DNA of 64,000 bases from Azolla caroliniana. Lineage: Eukaryota > Polypodiophyta. The notes beneath the pieces are model-generated. The model was not told where the DNA came from and did not search any database. It saw nothing but the letters and a program-made list of their open reading frames with translations. Where the stretch lies: positions 806,001 to 870,000 of the forward strand of contig JBHGNT010000017.1 in the NCBI GenBank assembly GCA_043228905.1, read 5' to 3'. This document shows, one piece after another, positions 1-10,559 of this stretch. Positions within the stretch are counted from its first letter, which is position 1. Each line of letters starts with the position of its first letter. The position numbers were made by a program, and so were the translations under genes.

Positions 1-1968
1 AAAGCCGTTGCAACCATTCGGCAATACGTCGACGTGAGCGTTCTACAACATGTGGCGAACGACACCAACGCATATGAGATGTGGCGGAAGCTGTCGGGCC
101 TCTATGAGAGGAAGAATGCGTTGAACCGGACCTCCCTGATGAGGAAGATAGTGAATCTCAAGTACCGGGACGGCGAGAGTATGGTGGAACACGTAAGCAC
201 GTTCATGGGATTCGTGAATCAGCTTGCGGCGATCAAGTTCCCGCTGGAGGATGCAATGCAAGCCATCATCCTGATGTGTACATTGCCGGAAAGCTGGGAG
301 AACTTGGTGGTGACTCTCAGCACCTCCTGCACCGAAGATAACTTGTCCCTACAAACGATAAAGACAAGTATTTTGAACGAAGAAGCGCGTCGGAGAGATA
401 AAGAACCGGCCTCCGACTCGAAGGCGCTGCTTACCGAATCGGATCGGGGAAGACAATGGAACCGGAGTCCGCAAAGACGGGAGAAGTCGGGGACCCGGTC
501 GCAGTCAAGAGGAAGGCCCACATGCTTCCACTGTGGGAAGCCGGGGCACTTCCGAAAGAATTGTCGGCATTACCAAAAAGACAACGGAGCCGACGACACC
601 GATTCGAAGAAGTCACCGGAGAGAAACGGTGCATACCGGGGAGCCACGGACCGGAGAGGTTCGGATCGGCGAGGGCAGGACCGGAAAGGAACAACGGCAC
701 TCGCGGCAAGTGAGGAAGAAATCATGCTCATCACCGAAGAAGGTGAACTAAACATTGCCGGCGATGAGACGACCTGGGTGGTCGATTCCGGAGCATCGTT
801 CCACCTGACCCCAGAGAGAAGATACTTCTCATCCTACACAGCCGGTGAGCATGGCTGTGTTCGGATGGGAAATGAAGGTACGTGCCGGATTGCCGGCATA
901 GGAGACGTGTGGTTGACAACCCCGACCGGATGCAAAATGCTGCTGAAGGATGTCCGACACGTTCCGGAGGTTCGATTGAACCTGATTTCGGCCGGGAGGC
1001 TAGACGATGAAGGCTACACAGGTAGCATCCGGAACGACGTAATGAAGTTCAGCAAGGGGAGCCTGATAGTGGCTCGGGCCCGGAAAGACAACACACTGTA
1101 CCTGATGAATGCCCGGTTATGTCCGGAAGAGCTGAATGTGGCAGCCGACACTGCCGGTGAGCTGTGGCACAAAAGACTGTGCCACATGAGTGAGAAGGGG
1201 ATGAAGAGGCTTGCGGAAGACAACCTTATTCCAGTGAAGCATGTGCACCTGGAGAAGTGCACCGATTGCCTGGCCGGTAAGCAGAACCGAACCTCCTTCC
1301 ACTCAAGGCCACCGACGAGACGTAGCGCACCATTGGAGTTGGTGCACACTGATGTGTGTCAGGTAGAAACGAAGTCACATGGCGGAGCCCAGTACTTCGT
1401 AACATTCATTGATGATCACAGCCGGAAGCTGTGGACGGCACCGATGAAGACAAAGGACCAAGTGTTGTCCGTCTTCAAAGAACTCCACGCGAGAGTGGAA
1501 AGGGAATCCGGCAAGAAGCTGAAAGCGATACGAGCGGATAACGGAGGGGAATACCGGGGGCAGTTCCAGGAGTACTGTCGCTCGAAGGGAATCCGACTCG
1601 AGTATACTGTGCCGAAGACGCCGGAACTAAACGGGCTGGCCGAGAGGATGAACCGGACCATAATGGAGAGGGTCCGGAGTATGCTGGCGCATGCGGAATT
1701 ACCCAAGGGGTTTTGGGCTGAGGCGATGTCGACGGCGACATACGTGATAAACAGATCACCCTCAGTACCTTTGGACGGAGACACGCCGCAGAGAGTGTGG
1801 ACCGGTAGGGAAGTATCCTACCGGCATCTGAAGGTGTTCGGGTGTCTCGCATACGTGCATGTGGCAAAGGACCGGAGAGGAAAGCTAGATCCAAAGACCC
1901 GGCCATGCATATTCCTCGGTTACGGCGACGATGAGTTCGGCTACCGAGTATGGGACCCGGTCGACTAG
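1..1968 (+). CDS. copia-1 gag-protease-integrase, partial at the left edge
   Basis: The frame is open from base 1, so the true start is outside the window; the first Met, at base 64 or later, is internal. In order: a gag segment; a CCHC zinc knuckle CFHCGKPGHFRKNC near codon 175; the aspartic protease motif WVVDSGA near codon 260; an HHCC integrase zinc finger starting LWHKRLCH; and the integrase core with D (HTD), D (RADNGGEY) and E (NGLAERMNRT). The product would package RNA, mature the polyprotein and insert cDNA. The frame ends at TAG 1966-1968. In comparable copia proteins this position reads Gln (DPVDQKIF-like), so CAG to TAG is the likely lesion. Similarity resumes directly after it. 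Confidence 0.93.
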   Translation, partial: KAVATIRQYVDVSVLQHVANDTNAYEMWRKLSGLYERKNALNRTSLMRKIVNLKYRDGESMVEHVSTFMGFVNQLAAIKFPLEDAMQAIILMCTLPESWENLVVTLSTSCTEDNLSLQTIKTSILNEEARRRDKEPASDSKALLTESDRGRQWNRSPQRREKSGTRSQSRGRPTCFHCGKPGHFRKNCRHYQKDNGADDTDSKKSPERNGAYRGATDRRGSDRRGQDRKGTTALAASEEEIMLITEEGELNIAGDETTWVVDSGASFHLTPERRYFSSYTAGEHGCVRMGNEGTCRIAGIGDVWLTTPTGCKMLLKDVRHVPEVRLNLISAGRLDDEGYTGSIRNDVMKFSKGSLIVARARKDNTLYLMNARLCPEELNVAADTAGELWHKRLCHMSEKGMKRLAEDNLIPVKHVHLEKCTDCLAGKQNRTSFHSRPPTRRSAPLELVHTDVCQVETKSHGGAQYFVTFIDDHSRKLWTAPMKTKDQVLSVFKELHARVERESGKKLKAIRADNGGEYRGQFQEYCRSKGIRLEYTVPKTPELNGLAERMNRTIMERVRSMLAHAELPKGFWAEAMSTATYVINRSPSVPLDGDTPQRVWTGREVSYRHLKVFGCLAYVHVAKDRRGKLDPKTRPCIFLGYGDDEFGYRVWDPVD

Positions 1969-3863
1969 AAGATATTCAGGAGTCGAGACATCATCTTCAT
2001 GGAGGACAAGACACTCGCCGACTGGGAGTCGGAGAAGAAGATGAAGAGCTCCAAGTCGACCGGTGAGGATCAACTCTACGAGGAGCAGTCCCGACCGGCA
2101 AGGGACCGGTTAGCACTCGAGGATCCGGCCGAAGACGGTGAAGAAACAGAACCGGCCGAAGAATGGATTCGGATGAAGAAGAATCAGAAGAACCGGTTAC
2201 CGAAGCTCCCGAACGGAGATATCCTCTAAGAGAGAGGAGGGCCCCCCGGAGATTTCCGGATCCAGAGCACGTGCTGCTAACCGACGAGGGGGAGCCGGAG
2301 AGCTTTGAAGAAGCAAAGCATGACACCCAGAGCCGCAGGTGGTTGAGTGCCATGCAGGACGAGATGGATTCCCTGCATGAGAACCACACATATGAACTTG
2401 TGGAGTTGCCGAAAGGAAAGCGGGCACTTCGAAACAAGTGGGTGTTCAAGCTGAAACCGGGAGATGCCGGAAACCTCCCGAGATACAAAGCCAGGATCGT
2501 GGTGAAGGGGTTTCAGCAGAAGAAGGGCGTCGACTTCGACGAGATATTTGCCCCGGTAGTGAAGATGACCTCCATCCGGACGGTGCTGAGCATAGCGGCA
2601 AGCATGGACCTCGAGGTAGAACAGATGGACGTGAAGACGGCATTCCTTCACGGTGACCTCGAAGAAGAGATCTACATGCAACAACCGGAAGGATTCGAGA
2701 AGAAAGGGAAGGAGCACCTGGTATGCCGGTTGAAGAAGAGCCTTTACGGACTGAAGCAGGCTCCCCGGCAATGGTACCGGAAGTTCGACTCCTTCATGAC
2801 TGACGAAGGGTACCTCAAAACGCAGTCCGACCACTACGTGTTTGTGAAGAAGTTCGAAGGAGGAGACTTTCTAATACTCCTCCTGTACGTGGACGACATG
2901 TTGATCGTCGGACGGGACCAGGTCAAGATACGGATGCTGAAGAAGGCTCTTCACCGAACCTTCTCAATGAAGGACTTGGGTCCGGCGAGGCAAATACTAG
3001 GGATGCACATCATCCGGGACTGGAAGAAGAAGCAGTTGTGGCTGTCACAGGAGAAGTACGTGACGAAGGTGCTTCACCGGTTCAACATGTCGGAAGCAAG
3101 ACCGGTCGGATCGACCCTCCCGGCAAACTGCAAGCTGTCCAACAAGCAAAGTCCCAAGACAAAGGCTGAAAAGGAGGATATGATGAAAGTGCCGTATGCC
3201 TCAGCCGTCGGGAGCTTGATGTACGCGATGGTGTGTACCCGACCGGACATAGGATATGCAGTCAGAGTGGTGAGCCGGTACATGAGCAATCCCGGCAAAG
3301 ACCATTGGAACGCGGCCAAGTGGATACTTCGATACCTGAAAGGCACGGCAAACGTGTGCCTCCGATTCGGCTCCGGTAAGCCCGAACTCGACGGCTTCAC
3401 CGATTCGGATATGTCGGCTGATGCAGATACCAGCCGGTCCACATCAGGGTATGTGATGACGTATGCAGGGGGAGCCGTTTCGTGGCAATCGAGGCTGCAG
3501 AAGACGGTTGCGTTGTCAACCACGGAGGCGGAGTACATGGCGGCTGTTGAAGCCGGCAAGGAAGTAATATGGATGAAGGACTTCATTAGAGAGCTCGGTA
3601 TCCGGCAGGAGGAGTACCGACTCTACTGCGACAGTCAGAGTGCAATCCACCTTGCGAAGAACGCGGCCTATCACTCCCGGACGAAGCACATCCAGCGAAG
3701 ATATCACTGGATCCGGGAAAGGATAGAAGACAAGGAGTTCGTGCTGACAAAGATCCACACGGACGAGAACGGGTCGGATATGCTGACCAAGGTCCTCACA
3801 CCCGACAAGCTGGAAGCATGCCGGAAGAGGATCGGATTGGAAAGACATCCCATGCCGAAGTGA
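1969..3863 (+). CDS. copia-1 reverse transcriptase and RNase H, frameshifted
   Basis: This continues the preceding polyprotein after the TAG. The same frame stays open to 2229, while the RT reads in another frame from 2163, so a small indel lies near 2150-2165 in an acidic hinge that is normally tolerant of change. RT landmarks are NKWVFKLKPG, VDVKTAFLHG-like (MDVKTAFLHGDLEEEIYMQQ), SLYGLKQAPRQWY and the catalytic YVDDMLIVG. RNase H landmarks are the DSD acid, ALSTTEAEYMA, LYCDSQSAIHLAKN and the SRTKHI motif near the end. The last codon lies two bases before the polypurine tract, as is usual for copia. Confidence 0.93.
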
Positions 3864-3873
3864 AGGGGGAGTT
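3863..3873 (+). other. polypurine tract of copia-1
   Basis: AAGGGGGA lies just after the RNase H stop and 3 bp before the LTR start TGTTGGG. It would prime plus-strand cDNA synthesis. Confidence 0.85.
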
Positions 3874-4483
3874 TGTTGGGATTACGATCCCTTCGGATGG
3901 GATGGTCGGATGTCGGAGATGAATGCCGACGAGCCCGGTTTCGGTTTCGGATCCGGATGATGAAGACCCCGGCTTCGGTGCCGGATGACGAATGTACCCG
4001 GAGAGCGATCCGGATGCAGGGACATATCCGTGAATATGTTTGCTATGGGCCCCTGAGGCTATAGTTGTAAATAGCCCCAAAGTCATATATGTATAAATAT
4101 GACTTAGGGCAAACAGTTTTGCTGCTGCTGATCATTTTTCTGTTTTTCCACTCAAGAGGAGTGAAGAGGGAGCAGCCGTGAGAGAGAGAGAGAGAGATAG
4201 AGCGTGAGAGAGGAAGAGGACGACGCCTCTGTGTATTTCCGCCGTCTGTGGCGAGGACAGCGAGCTCAAGGTCGTCGCCTTGCAGCTCGCCATTGTATAC
4301 TTCTCAGTATAGTGTTGGTTTGGAGTCTTGTACTCCCGTGGTTTTTCCCGTCTAGGGTTTTCCACGTTAATCCCTGTGTATTCGTGTGTTTCTCTCTGTG
4401 GTTCCTATTTTCTGCTGCATCGATTCGCGCCTACTCGGTTGTGGCCGAGTGGTGAAGGTTAATCGAAGGGTCGATTCCCGACA
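3874..4483 (+). repeat. 3' LTR of copia-1 (TGTTGGG...CGACA)
   Basis: The LTR starts directly after the polypurine tract with TGTTGGGATTACG and ends GATTCCCGACA, about 610 bp. A promoter-like TATAAATAT lies at 4092-4100 and a GA run at 4180-4200 in the transcribed leader. The end contains the phrase TTGTGGCCGAG. The same phrase and the block around TGACTTAGGGCAAAC recur in the solo LTR at 6024-6829 and, inverted, in 41449-42060, so these belong to one LTR family. Confidence 0.9.
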
Positions 4484-4784
4484 GGAGCCGACCTTCAAAT
4501 TCTTCCTAGGTCCGGCTCTCAGCCTGTACCTTGAGCACCTTCGCATGGATGCTCGACGTTGCCACCCGAGGGAATCCGGCCAGTCAGCCGTCCTCCGGAA
4601 TGTCCCTCATCACCATTTCAGCTCGGTAGGCCTCCAAGTAGTTCGTGGCCTCCTTTGCACCGAACCGGCCTATCGTGCTGACGATTGCTTCAATGGCCCT
4701 ATCGAGGGCGCCTGTGCCTTCGCGCGCACTCACTATCCGATCCACAGCTGAAGCCATGGCTTCTGCAAGCTCCGATCCACTCAT
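4484..4784 (-). pseudogene. gypsy-1 gag N-terminal fragment
   Basis: Read on the minus strand from ATG at 4784, the product closely matches the start of the gypsy-4 gag at 25893: both begin M-x-G-S/D-LAEAMASAVDRIVSA and share LDRAIEA and the AEMVMR block. A stop follows IPEDG. Similarity continues in another frame (SRT-EEFEG) to the copia-1 junction at 4483, so there is a frameshift near 4590. The rest of this gag must lie left of copia-1, outside the window. It is preceded by the gypsy primer site and LTR, which fixes the start. Confidence 0.88.
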
Positions 4785-4810
4785 CTTCCTAATCCTCTGC
4801 CACTTGCTTC

Positions 4811-4829
4811 ACGTCGGGTTCACCAAATA
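4811..4829 (-). other. gypsy-1 primer binding site
   Basis: On the minus strand the LTR end CGCGACA is followed after two bases by TTTGGTGAACCCGACGT. The same sequence follows the 5' LTR of gypsy-4 (24881-24897) and, with one change, that of gypsy-3 (about 32741-32757). It must therefore be the tRNA primer site of this group. I could not name the tRNA with confidence. Confidence 0.8.
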
Positions 4830-4934
4830 TGTCGCGTTGTCGTAGTGTAATTCGCACACTACGTGAAAAATTACATTTTTGGTCTCTCCGGATAGGACAT
4901 GGAGTACCCGATGAGAACCGGAAGAAGGAACCGG

Positions 4935-5705
4935 TGTCACGAAGTTTCGCGAGTACGTTTAGATTCTAGTCGGGACCACGGGGGTCTTGGACTAGGGAGA
5001 AGAGGAGAAAGGTTAAGACAACGAATGGAAGATTAGCTCAAGAGGAGAAGAGAACGAATATGACATTATGATAGAACGAATATGACATTATGATACTCAA
5101 CAAGAAGTTCTATTAAGAAATGAATGATTACAATAATCCTGGCCGCATAGGCCGCACCCCACGATATATGAAACCGTAAGCGAATTAGTAGGAAGAAGAA
5201 GAATAAGAAAACCCTAAGCGAACCCTAACCCTAAAACGAAATGGGAAGAAGGAGAACCCTAGACTAAGTGGTATACCTCACTTACACTCAAAATTAGGCA
5301 ACCCCTTCAAATGTGACCCCTCACTCCCCTTTATAGATGTAAGGGGTGAGGCCCAATACAAGATGAGTGGTCAAATTCCCCCTTCTCCTTTTCAAAGGAG
5401 AATATTTGATCTCGATCTTGAGACCATCAGCCATAACTCTCACTCACCTAGCCGTCCTATTCAATGCCCATCACTCCTACACTCTTGTTCCTTATGTACC
5501 TCTCCCTAGTCTACAAGGGCACATCACATTTACTCTCCACGAATTCCGTGGTGCCCCTTTGGCACCTTAGATTATTACCCTTCCCTTACATTTTGGCTAT
5601 CTTATTCTTATTACACAAATATACAAGTGCATGTGCACATGTTGCACACCACTGATTTGCCCTTTCTATCCCGGTTTCACACCGTGGCCGGAAATCTTCA
5701 CGACA
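4935..5705 (-). mobile_element. solo gypsy-type LTR, CCGG target duplication
   Basis: In window orientation it runs TGTCACGAAG...CTTCACGACA, with CCGG at 4931-4934 and 5706-5709. The phrase ACCACGGGGGTCTTGGACTA near its left end is the complement of the 3' part of the gypsy-4 LTR, so it lies antisense. On the minus strand a TATAAAGGGG box is at about 5327-5336. It contains a short CCCTAA-like run near 5220. No internal region accompanies it. Confidence 0.87.
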
Positions 5706-5927
5706 CCGGTAAGGACCGAAACCGGTAAGGAGACCCGGCAAGAGCTGGATGAAGAAGGCCGGTGAGAGTCGGTGAGAAACGGACGAAGAGATCGGTAAGG
5801 AGGTCTCGGTAAGAACCAGACAAAGAAAACTAGCAAGCACCGGATGAAGCAGAACCGGAAAGAGCCGGATGAAGAAGGCCGGTGAGAGTCTCTCACCGAT
5901 GAAGAGACATATTTGTAAATAGAAGAA

Positions 5928-5934
<7 letters not shown>

Positions 5935-5980
<46 letters not shown>
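5935..5980. repeat. (TA)n microsatellite
   Basis: About 23 TA units lie immediately beside the tRNA-like segment at 5990-6023. Confidence 0.95.
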
Positions 5981-5985
<5 letters not shown>

Positions 5986-6023
5986 GCATAGGGCAAGATT
6001 TGAACCTTGCATCTCCATGTTAA

Positions 6024-6524
6024 TGTTGGGAGACAGGTCCCTCCGGATGGGAAGGAAGAAGAACAGTGCCGACGAACAAACAGGAAACGGTATGAGGAGT
6101 ACCCGGCTACCGAGAGCTGGATGATACAGTCCCGGTGAAGACCGGATGAGGAGTACCCGGCTACGGAGAGCCGGATGATACAGTCCCGGTGAAGACCGGA
6201 TGAGGAGTACCCGGCTACGGAGAGCCGGATGATACAGTCCCGGTGAAGACCGGATGAGGAGTACTCGGCTACGGAGAGCCGGATGATACAGGCTCGGTAT
6301 GAACCGGATGAGGAGTACCCGGCTACGGAGAGCCGGATGGTGCAGAACCGGTGAGAACCGGAGGAAGAGACATATTCGTAAATATGTTTCTGAGAGCCCA
6401 TCGAGGCTATATTTGTAAATAGCCGAAAAGTCATATTAGTATAAATATGACTTAGGGCAAACTTTTAGTTGTTGTTGTTATTCTTCCTTGTTGGTGCAAG
6501 AAGAAGAGTGAGCACGTAATAGTG

Positions 6525-6561
<37 letters not shown>

Positions 6562-6829
6562 GTCGTTGCCTCTGTTGTAACCGCCGCGTGTGGCGAAGAT
6601 CTGTGAGCACGAGGTCGTTGCCTCAGTGAACTCACTGTTGTACATTCTCACATAGTGACAGTTTGCAGCCTGTGGGCTGCCGTGGTTTTTCCCTCTTTGG
6701 GTTTTCCACGTAAACCTCCTGTGTATCTTCCTCTCCTTTGTGTCGTGTTTTAATTTCCCGTTTTTTGTGTATCATTCTACGCTCGGTTGTGGCCGAGCGT
6801 CGCGCATAAGGAACATCGGGTTCCTGTCA
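6024..6829 (+). mobile_element. solo copia-type LTR, GTTAA target duplication
   Basis: It starts TGTTGGGAGAC and ends GGGTTCCTGTCA, and is flanked by perfect 5-bp GTTAA copies at 6019-6023 and 6830-6834. It shares with the copia-1 LTR the CCTCCGGATGGGA-like start, the TATAAATATGACTTAGGGCA promoter block and the TTGTGGCCGAG end. It is about 200 bp longer than that LTR, largely through the 54-bp tandem repeat at 6094-6363. With no internal region it is a solo LTR left by LTR-LTR recombination. Confidence 0.93.
6094..6363 (+). repeat. 54-bp tandem repeat, five copies, in a copia LTR U3
   Basis: Copies start with GAGGAGTACCCGG at 6094, 6148, 6202, 6256 and 6310, an exact 54-bp period. They lie upstream of the TATA box, in the U3 region. 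Confidence 0.95.
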
Positions 6830-7351
6830 GTTAATACTGTTAAGCCTTATCATTATACTAGCGTATTATGAATTTTAAAGTTATACTAAACTTTATCCCA
6901 TGTAAAATTTCTAGACATGCATGGTACAAAAAGTTATTCATGCATAGACACTCGAGTAAAAAGAAAAGATGAGATAGAAAGCTAATCATGCACATGCAGT
7001 GTGCATGAAAACTAAAAATAGGAAAAGCACGACGCTTGCATGTAATAAACTTAGACTCTTCCAACACTATATAAGGAAGAGAGAAAGATGTATATAGGTT
7101 GTTGATTATTTTACAAGGGTTGATTAATATAATATAATTGTGGGATCCACGAGTTTGCTAACTATTTTTCTCTCTTAATTTGAGTACTCACTAATACACT
7201 ATACTCGTGGGATTCATGAGTTTTTCATATCTTTCTTTCTTACAATATATTTCATATTCTTAATTGCTTTAGAATTTTCTTTCCTCCTAGTCCAAAACCC
7301 TAGCGGTTCCCACCCGACTCACGCAACGATCCAGAGCCGTAAGGCACGACA

Positions 7352-7442
7352 GCGTGCGTATAGAATGAGGCGGGAATGCGGGGGTCTTGGACCAAGGAAT
7401 AACCGATCAGGAGTAGGAGCAAGAGAGACAACGGCCGTGCTT

Positions 7443-7499
<57 letters not shown>

Positions 7500-8032
7500 T
7501 ACACAGAAACCGCAATCTATTGAAACAAGATAAGTGTGCGTAAGTATATAAATATATAAAAAAAGGGGGTTACAACCAACGGGCTGGTGAGCAACAAATC
7601 TCTCACGACTACGCACACGCACACACTCAGAAGAATGAGATGGAGACCCTGCCGGAAGCACACGGGCGTTCCGCAGAGCAGAGTCAGCCTCTCGAAAACC
7701 TGCACAGAGAAAGACAAAGGAGAAGAGCTCGGTCCCTAGTCCGACAACACTTTGTCCTCGACCAAAGCGATCCCCATTACGATTCCTCTCCCTCTCTTTT
7801 ATAGCCCAAGGAGGGAGGCCATCACAACCCGTTACATCATCTTTACTCTCTGTCCTTTCGGACAGAGATACGCTTGGATTTTCTACCTAACAAATGCGTG
7901 CTACCTAGGATATTCACATCAGCCGACTTGTACCTAGATATATACATTACAACAAAACTTGTGCCTACGTATAAGGGCCAGTTCATGCACATTATTCTCC
8001 GATTCCACCTAGGGACGGTTTTTTCCACGACA
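7352..8032 (-). repeat. gypsy-1 5' LTR, main part (its terminus is at 4830-4837)
   Basis: Joined across the LTR-C' insertion, 4830-4837 plus 7356-8032 gives about 685 bp, close to the 693 and 709 bp of the gypsy-4 LTRs. Shared blocks, inverted here, include GGGGTCTTGGACCAAGGAATA and the end CCTAGGGACGG...CCACGACA. The right flank is ACGT at 8033-8036. The gypsy element to which it belongs runs leftward out of the window. Confidence 0.85.
7444..7497. repeat. (CA)n microsatellite in an LTR
   Basis: About 27 CA units. The site corresponds to the (CT)n tract in the gypsy-4 LTRs. The open frames over it are repeat artefacts. Confidence 0.95.
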
Positions 8033-8384
8033 ACGTCGAGGAGGCCTTTGCTTGCGTGGCTGTCCTTCGGGAATGGGAATCGAAGTGTTTGCCGAGTTGA
8101 CATGCTTCGCATACTCGATCGACTCGTTTTGACTCGAATGTCAAAAGTCCGATGATGACTCCCTTGGTTTGCATCGCTTGAAGCCGTTGGAGGTTTATGT
8201 GGCCGATTGTCTTGTGCCACAACTCGATGCTTGTCTCGGTTTTGAGACCTTTGGCGTACATTGCCAATTTCACTTTGTTCGAATCGAGGATGAACATTCG
8301 GTCGTCTCTTTGCCCTTTAGCTATGAGTTGTCCATCTTTCTCAATGAAACAATCTAGTGGAGTTATATCAAATATTGCACTCAC
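8033..8384 (-). pseudogene. antisense copia-2 fragment, GAG-pre-integrase domain
   Basis: The minus strand encodes a typical copia pre-integrase zinc finger: IELWHKTIGHINLQRLQ with paired His, then VCEACQLGKH with paired Cys. Upstream is the protease-to-integrase linker (IFDITPLDCFIEKDGQL). It is cut at 8033 by gypsy-1, so its integrase core would lie beyond the left edge of the window. No protease or RT was found on the right side. Confidence 0.85.
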
Positions 8385-8635
8385 AAGATTTGTTCATCAA
8401 GAATGCCCACTTAGTCCATTGTTTGTTTACTATAGTTTTTCATCCTTTGTTGGTGACGTTATCAAAGGTTGATTTTTTTTTCCCCAAAAAAGGAGCTACT
8501 TTACCATTAGTTAGGAGAGATTTTTACACAAAGGCTATACAAGGTGGCTTATATATATCAAAGCTTTAAATTAATAGTGATATTATTGGTCTACACCTTC
8601 CATCTAGGTATCATAGACAACAATCAAACCTCCAA
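8370..8635 (+). pseudogene. LINE reverse transcriptase scrap
   Basis: The plus strand reads TRFVHQECPLSPLFVYYSF, matching the LINE RT block that normally reads R-G-V-R-Q-G-C-P-L-S-P-L-L-F. About 30 residues are recognisable. The downstream sequence to 8635 has no further motif I can defend. It abuts the copia-2 fragment. Confidence 0.6.
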
Positions 8636-8642
8636 CATCCCA

Positions 8643-9338
8643 TGTCATAAGTGTCATAGCCATTGCATCTCCACACATCATATGGTTATAAAAGGATAAT
8701 TCGCCATTCTAGAAATGCAACATGCATTCTAAAAATATTTTGAAGGTTCTAAAAACTTCCACAATATGCATTCTAAAAATAATTTGAAGGTTCTAGAAAC
8801 TTCTGGAGCATGGATGCACAAGCAGTGCTAGGGAACATGTAAAAAATATGGTTGTTCATCTTAATCCCAATCAAAGTGAGCAATACCAATTACGGAATCA
8901 TAAGTACAATTCATTTACTCTTGATCAATATCTTCTCTTGTCTCTTATCTCACATTCCTTGTCTCCTATCTCCTCTACTCTAACTATCCGTGACACTAGG
9001 GAACAGTCGGTAGCACAATGTTTGATAGATGATTGTTTCATATTTCCACAATGCTCATTTGAGAATCTAGAGAAGGGGATGCTTGTATTGGACCAAATTT
9101 CCTACATCAGGATTGTATATTAAGGATGACAAGGATCCCTAGTTAGAGAAAGCTCTATTTTTTGGTACTTGGGGTAGAGTAAATAATAAAGTTTGTATTT
9201 TGGTGCCTCTGTATCTCTATTTCTCTGCTTTCCATTGATATCTGTCTACTTTGTTTCATCACGTACATAGTGTGTACTATTGTTCTAGACAATATCGTCA
9301 TATTGTTGAAGAACCTAGTAAGTCGTCCAACTCCAACA
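8643..9338 (+). repeat. probable 5' LTR of copia-3 (left edge uncertain)
   Basis: The right edge is set by CTCCAACA immediately before a copia primer site at 9341. The left edge, TGTCATAAGTG at 8643, is only a guess from length and the TG start; no second LTR was found to confirm it. A TATAAAAGG-like element lies near 8684. The interval contains no gene I recognise. Confidence 0.4.
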
Positions 9339-9340
9339 TT

Positions 9341-9358
9341 TGGTAACAGAGCTAGAGG
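9341..9358 (+). other. copia-3 primer binding site
   Basis: TGGTAACAGAGCTAGAGG follows the putative LTR end CCAACA. It resembles the initiator-Met tRNA primer site TGGTATCAGAGC common to plant copia elements, with one mismatch. Confidence 0.7.
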
Positions 9359-9673
9359 TTCGTCCCCTGTCGGTTGTCATTTGTTCCTGACGAGGATGTC
9401 AAGACTGCTTGATGGCAAACACACAATCTATGAGAGAAATAAGCACTTTCTTTGTCAAGTTCGTGCTCACTTCGGCTAGATCATATTTTAGATAAACCAG
9501 ACGGTTGTATCTTCTCCTTGATCATAGTCACTCAGAGCAGAACTTCAAACCAGTCGACTCTTGATTCGTGCTCAACTCGGTAAATTATATTTCGGGTAAA
9601 CCAAATGGTTGTACCTTTCCCTTGACTGTAGCCACTTCAAGTAGAACTTTAAAACCAATCAACTCTTGTTGAA

Positions 9674-10240
9674 ATGACTTCCACATCTGGCTCATCAGAG
9701 ATGAGTCTTCGGAAGTTCGATGGCATGAAATTTAACTTCGGGAATGAGAAGATGCAAGATTCTTTGATCGTGAAGGGTCAGATCGACCCGATCGAGAACG
9801 AAAATGCTTCAGAAGAGTACAAGCCAAATGAGTGGACGAAGTTGGATTGTATACTAGCTCATGCCAACATTTAGATGCACTTGTGTGGATCAATTTATTA
9901 TACGGTGCAATCATGTTTGACAATATACCAGCTATGGAAGATGTTGTCAGACACATACGAATAGAAGGTGGCCGTCACAAAGATTTATTTGATTCAGCGC
10001 CTCTACAATCTTCAGATGGAGGAATCTAATTTGGTCCAGGCACACCTTAATGAATACGAAAGCATAAATTCCCAAAATTCGGCCCAGGGAGGACCATTGA
10101 TGATGAGTTGAAAGCTCTCCTACTGATGAGCAGTCTTCCTCGTTCATGGCAAACTTTCGTTATGACCCTATGTAATGCGTTAGCTACAACCATCAAGTAC
10201 TTCGAGATCACGAGCTCGATCTTGTCAGAAGACACTCAGA
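9674..10240 (+). pseudogene. copia-3 gag remnant
   Basis: It starts at an ATG (MTSTSGSSEMSLRKFDGMKF), typical of a copia gag N-terminus, and is followed by broken segments such as KLDCILAHANI and LYNLQMEESNLVQAHLNEYE. The latter is the conserved gag segment seen in copia-1. Several stops and shifts interrupt it. The primer site lies about 320 bp upstream, which suits a gag start here. Confidence 0.75.
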
Positions 10241-10559
10241 GGAAATCATTCGTACACTAGTGGGCAAGTGATGCCAATGTAGTACAGAGTTCGACTGACC
10301 AACCGAACAATTGGGGAAGAAGTTCTTCTGGAATGTAGGCTAGAACTATTGAGGCCCAAGTAACTCCAGATATACTTAAATCTGCAATTACTACAAGAAG
10401 CTTGGAGACATAAAAGCTGAATGTCGTGCTCTCAAGGTGAAGAATGAAAAACTTTTGAAAGCAGAGCACAAAGGCAACCGAACAAAGGAAGTCAAATTTT
10501 TCGGCGCAACTTCCATTGTCGGCCATTTGGTCGACCCGAATATATTGGCGATAGAAAAT

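Larger units (their letters stand above)
1..4483 (+). mobile_element. Ty1/copia retrotransposon copia-1, 5' end outside window
   Basis: The stretch holds gag zinc knuckle, protease, integrase, RT and RNase H in copia order, then a polypurine tract and a 3' LTR. The 5' LTR, primer site and start of gag lie left of the window. It is inserted in the antisense gypsy gag fragment that resumes at 4484. The target duplication cannot be checked because only the right flank (GGAGC) is visible. The reading frame has one stop and one frameshift, so it is recently dead or nearly intact. Copia is certain; the lineage within copia was not resolved. Confidence 0.95.
4838..7351 (+). mobile_element. long solo LTR (LTR-C'), GCGT target duplication, with two nested solo LTRs
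   Basis: It starts TGTCGTAG and ends GGCACGACA, and is flanked by GCGT at 4834-4837 and 7352-7355. Removing the nested LTRs leaves about 0.9 kb (4838-4934, 5710-6018, 6835-7351). The end (GTCCAAAACCCTAGCGGTTCCC at 7290-7311, one block) parallels the end of the solo LTRs at 24898 and 47409, so it is a diverged relative. It interrupts the gypsy-1 LTR eight bases from its terminus. No internal coding region remains, so it is a solo LTR. Confidence 0.82.

Noticed and set aside
5209-5260. Interstitial telomere repeat (CCCTAA-like), also at 33010-33050
   Set aside because: Only two or three imperfect units, and both sit within LTRs.
7300-7661. Open frames rich in Cys-Val over the (CA)n tract
   Set aside because: They are translations of a microsatellite in an LTR.
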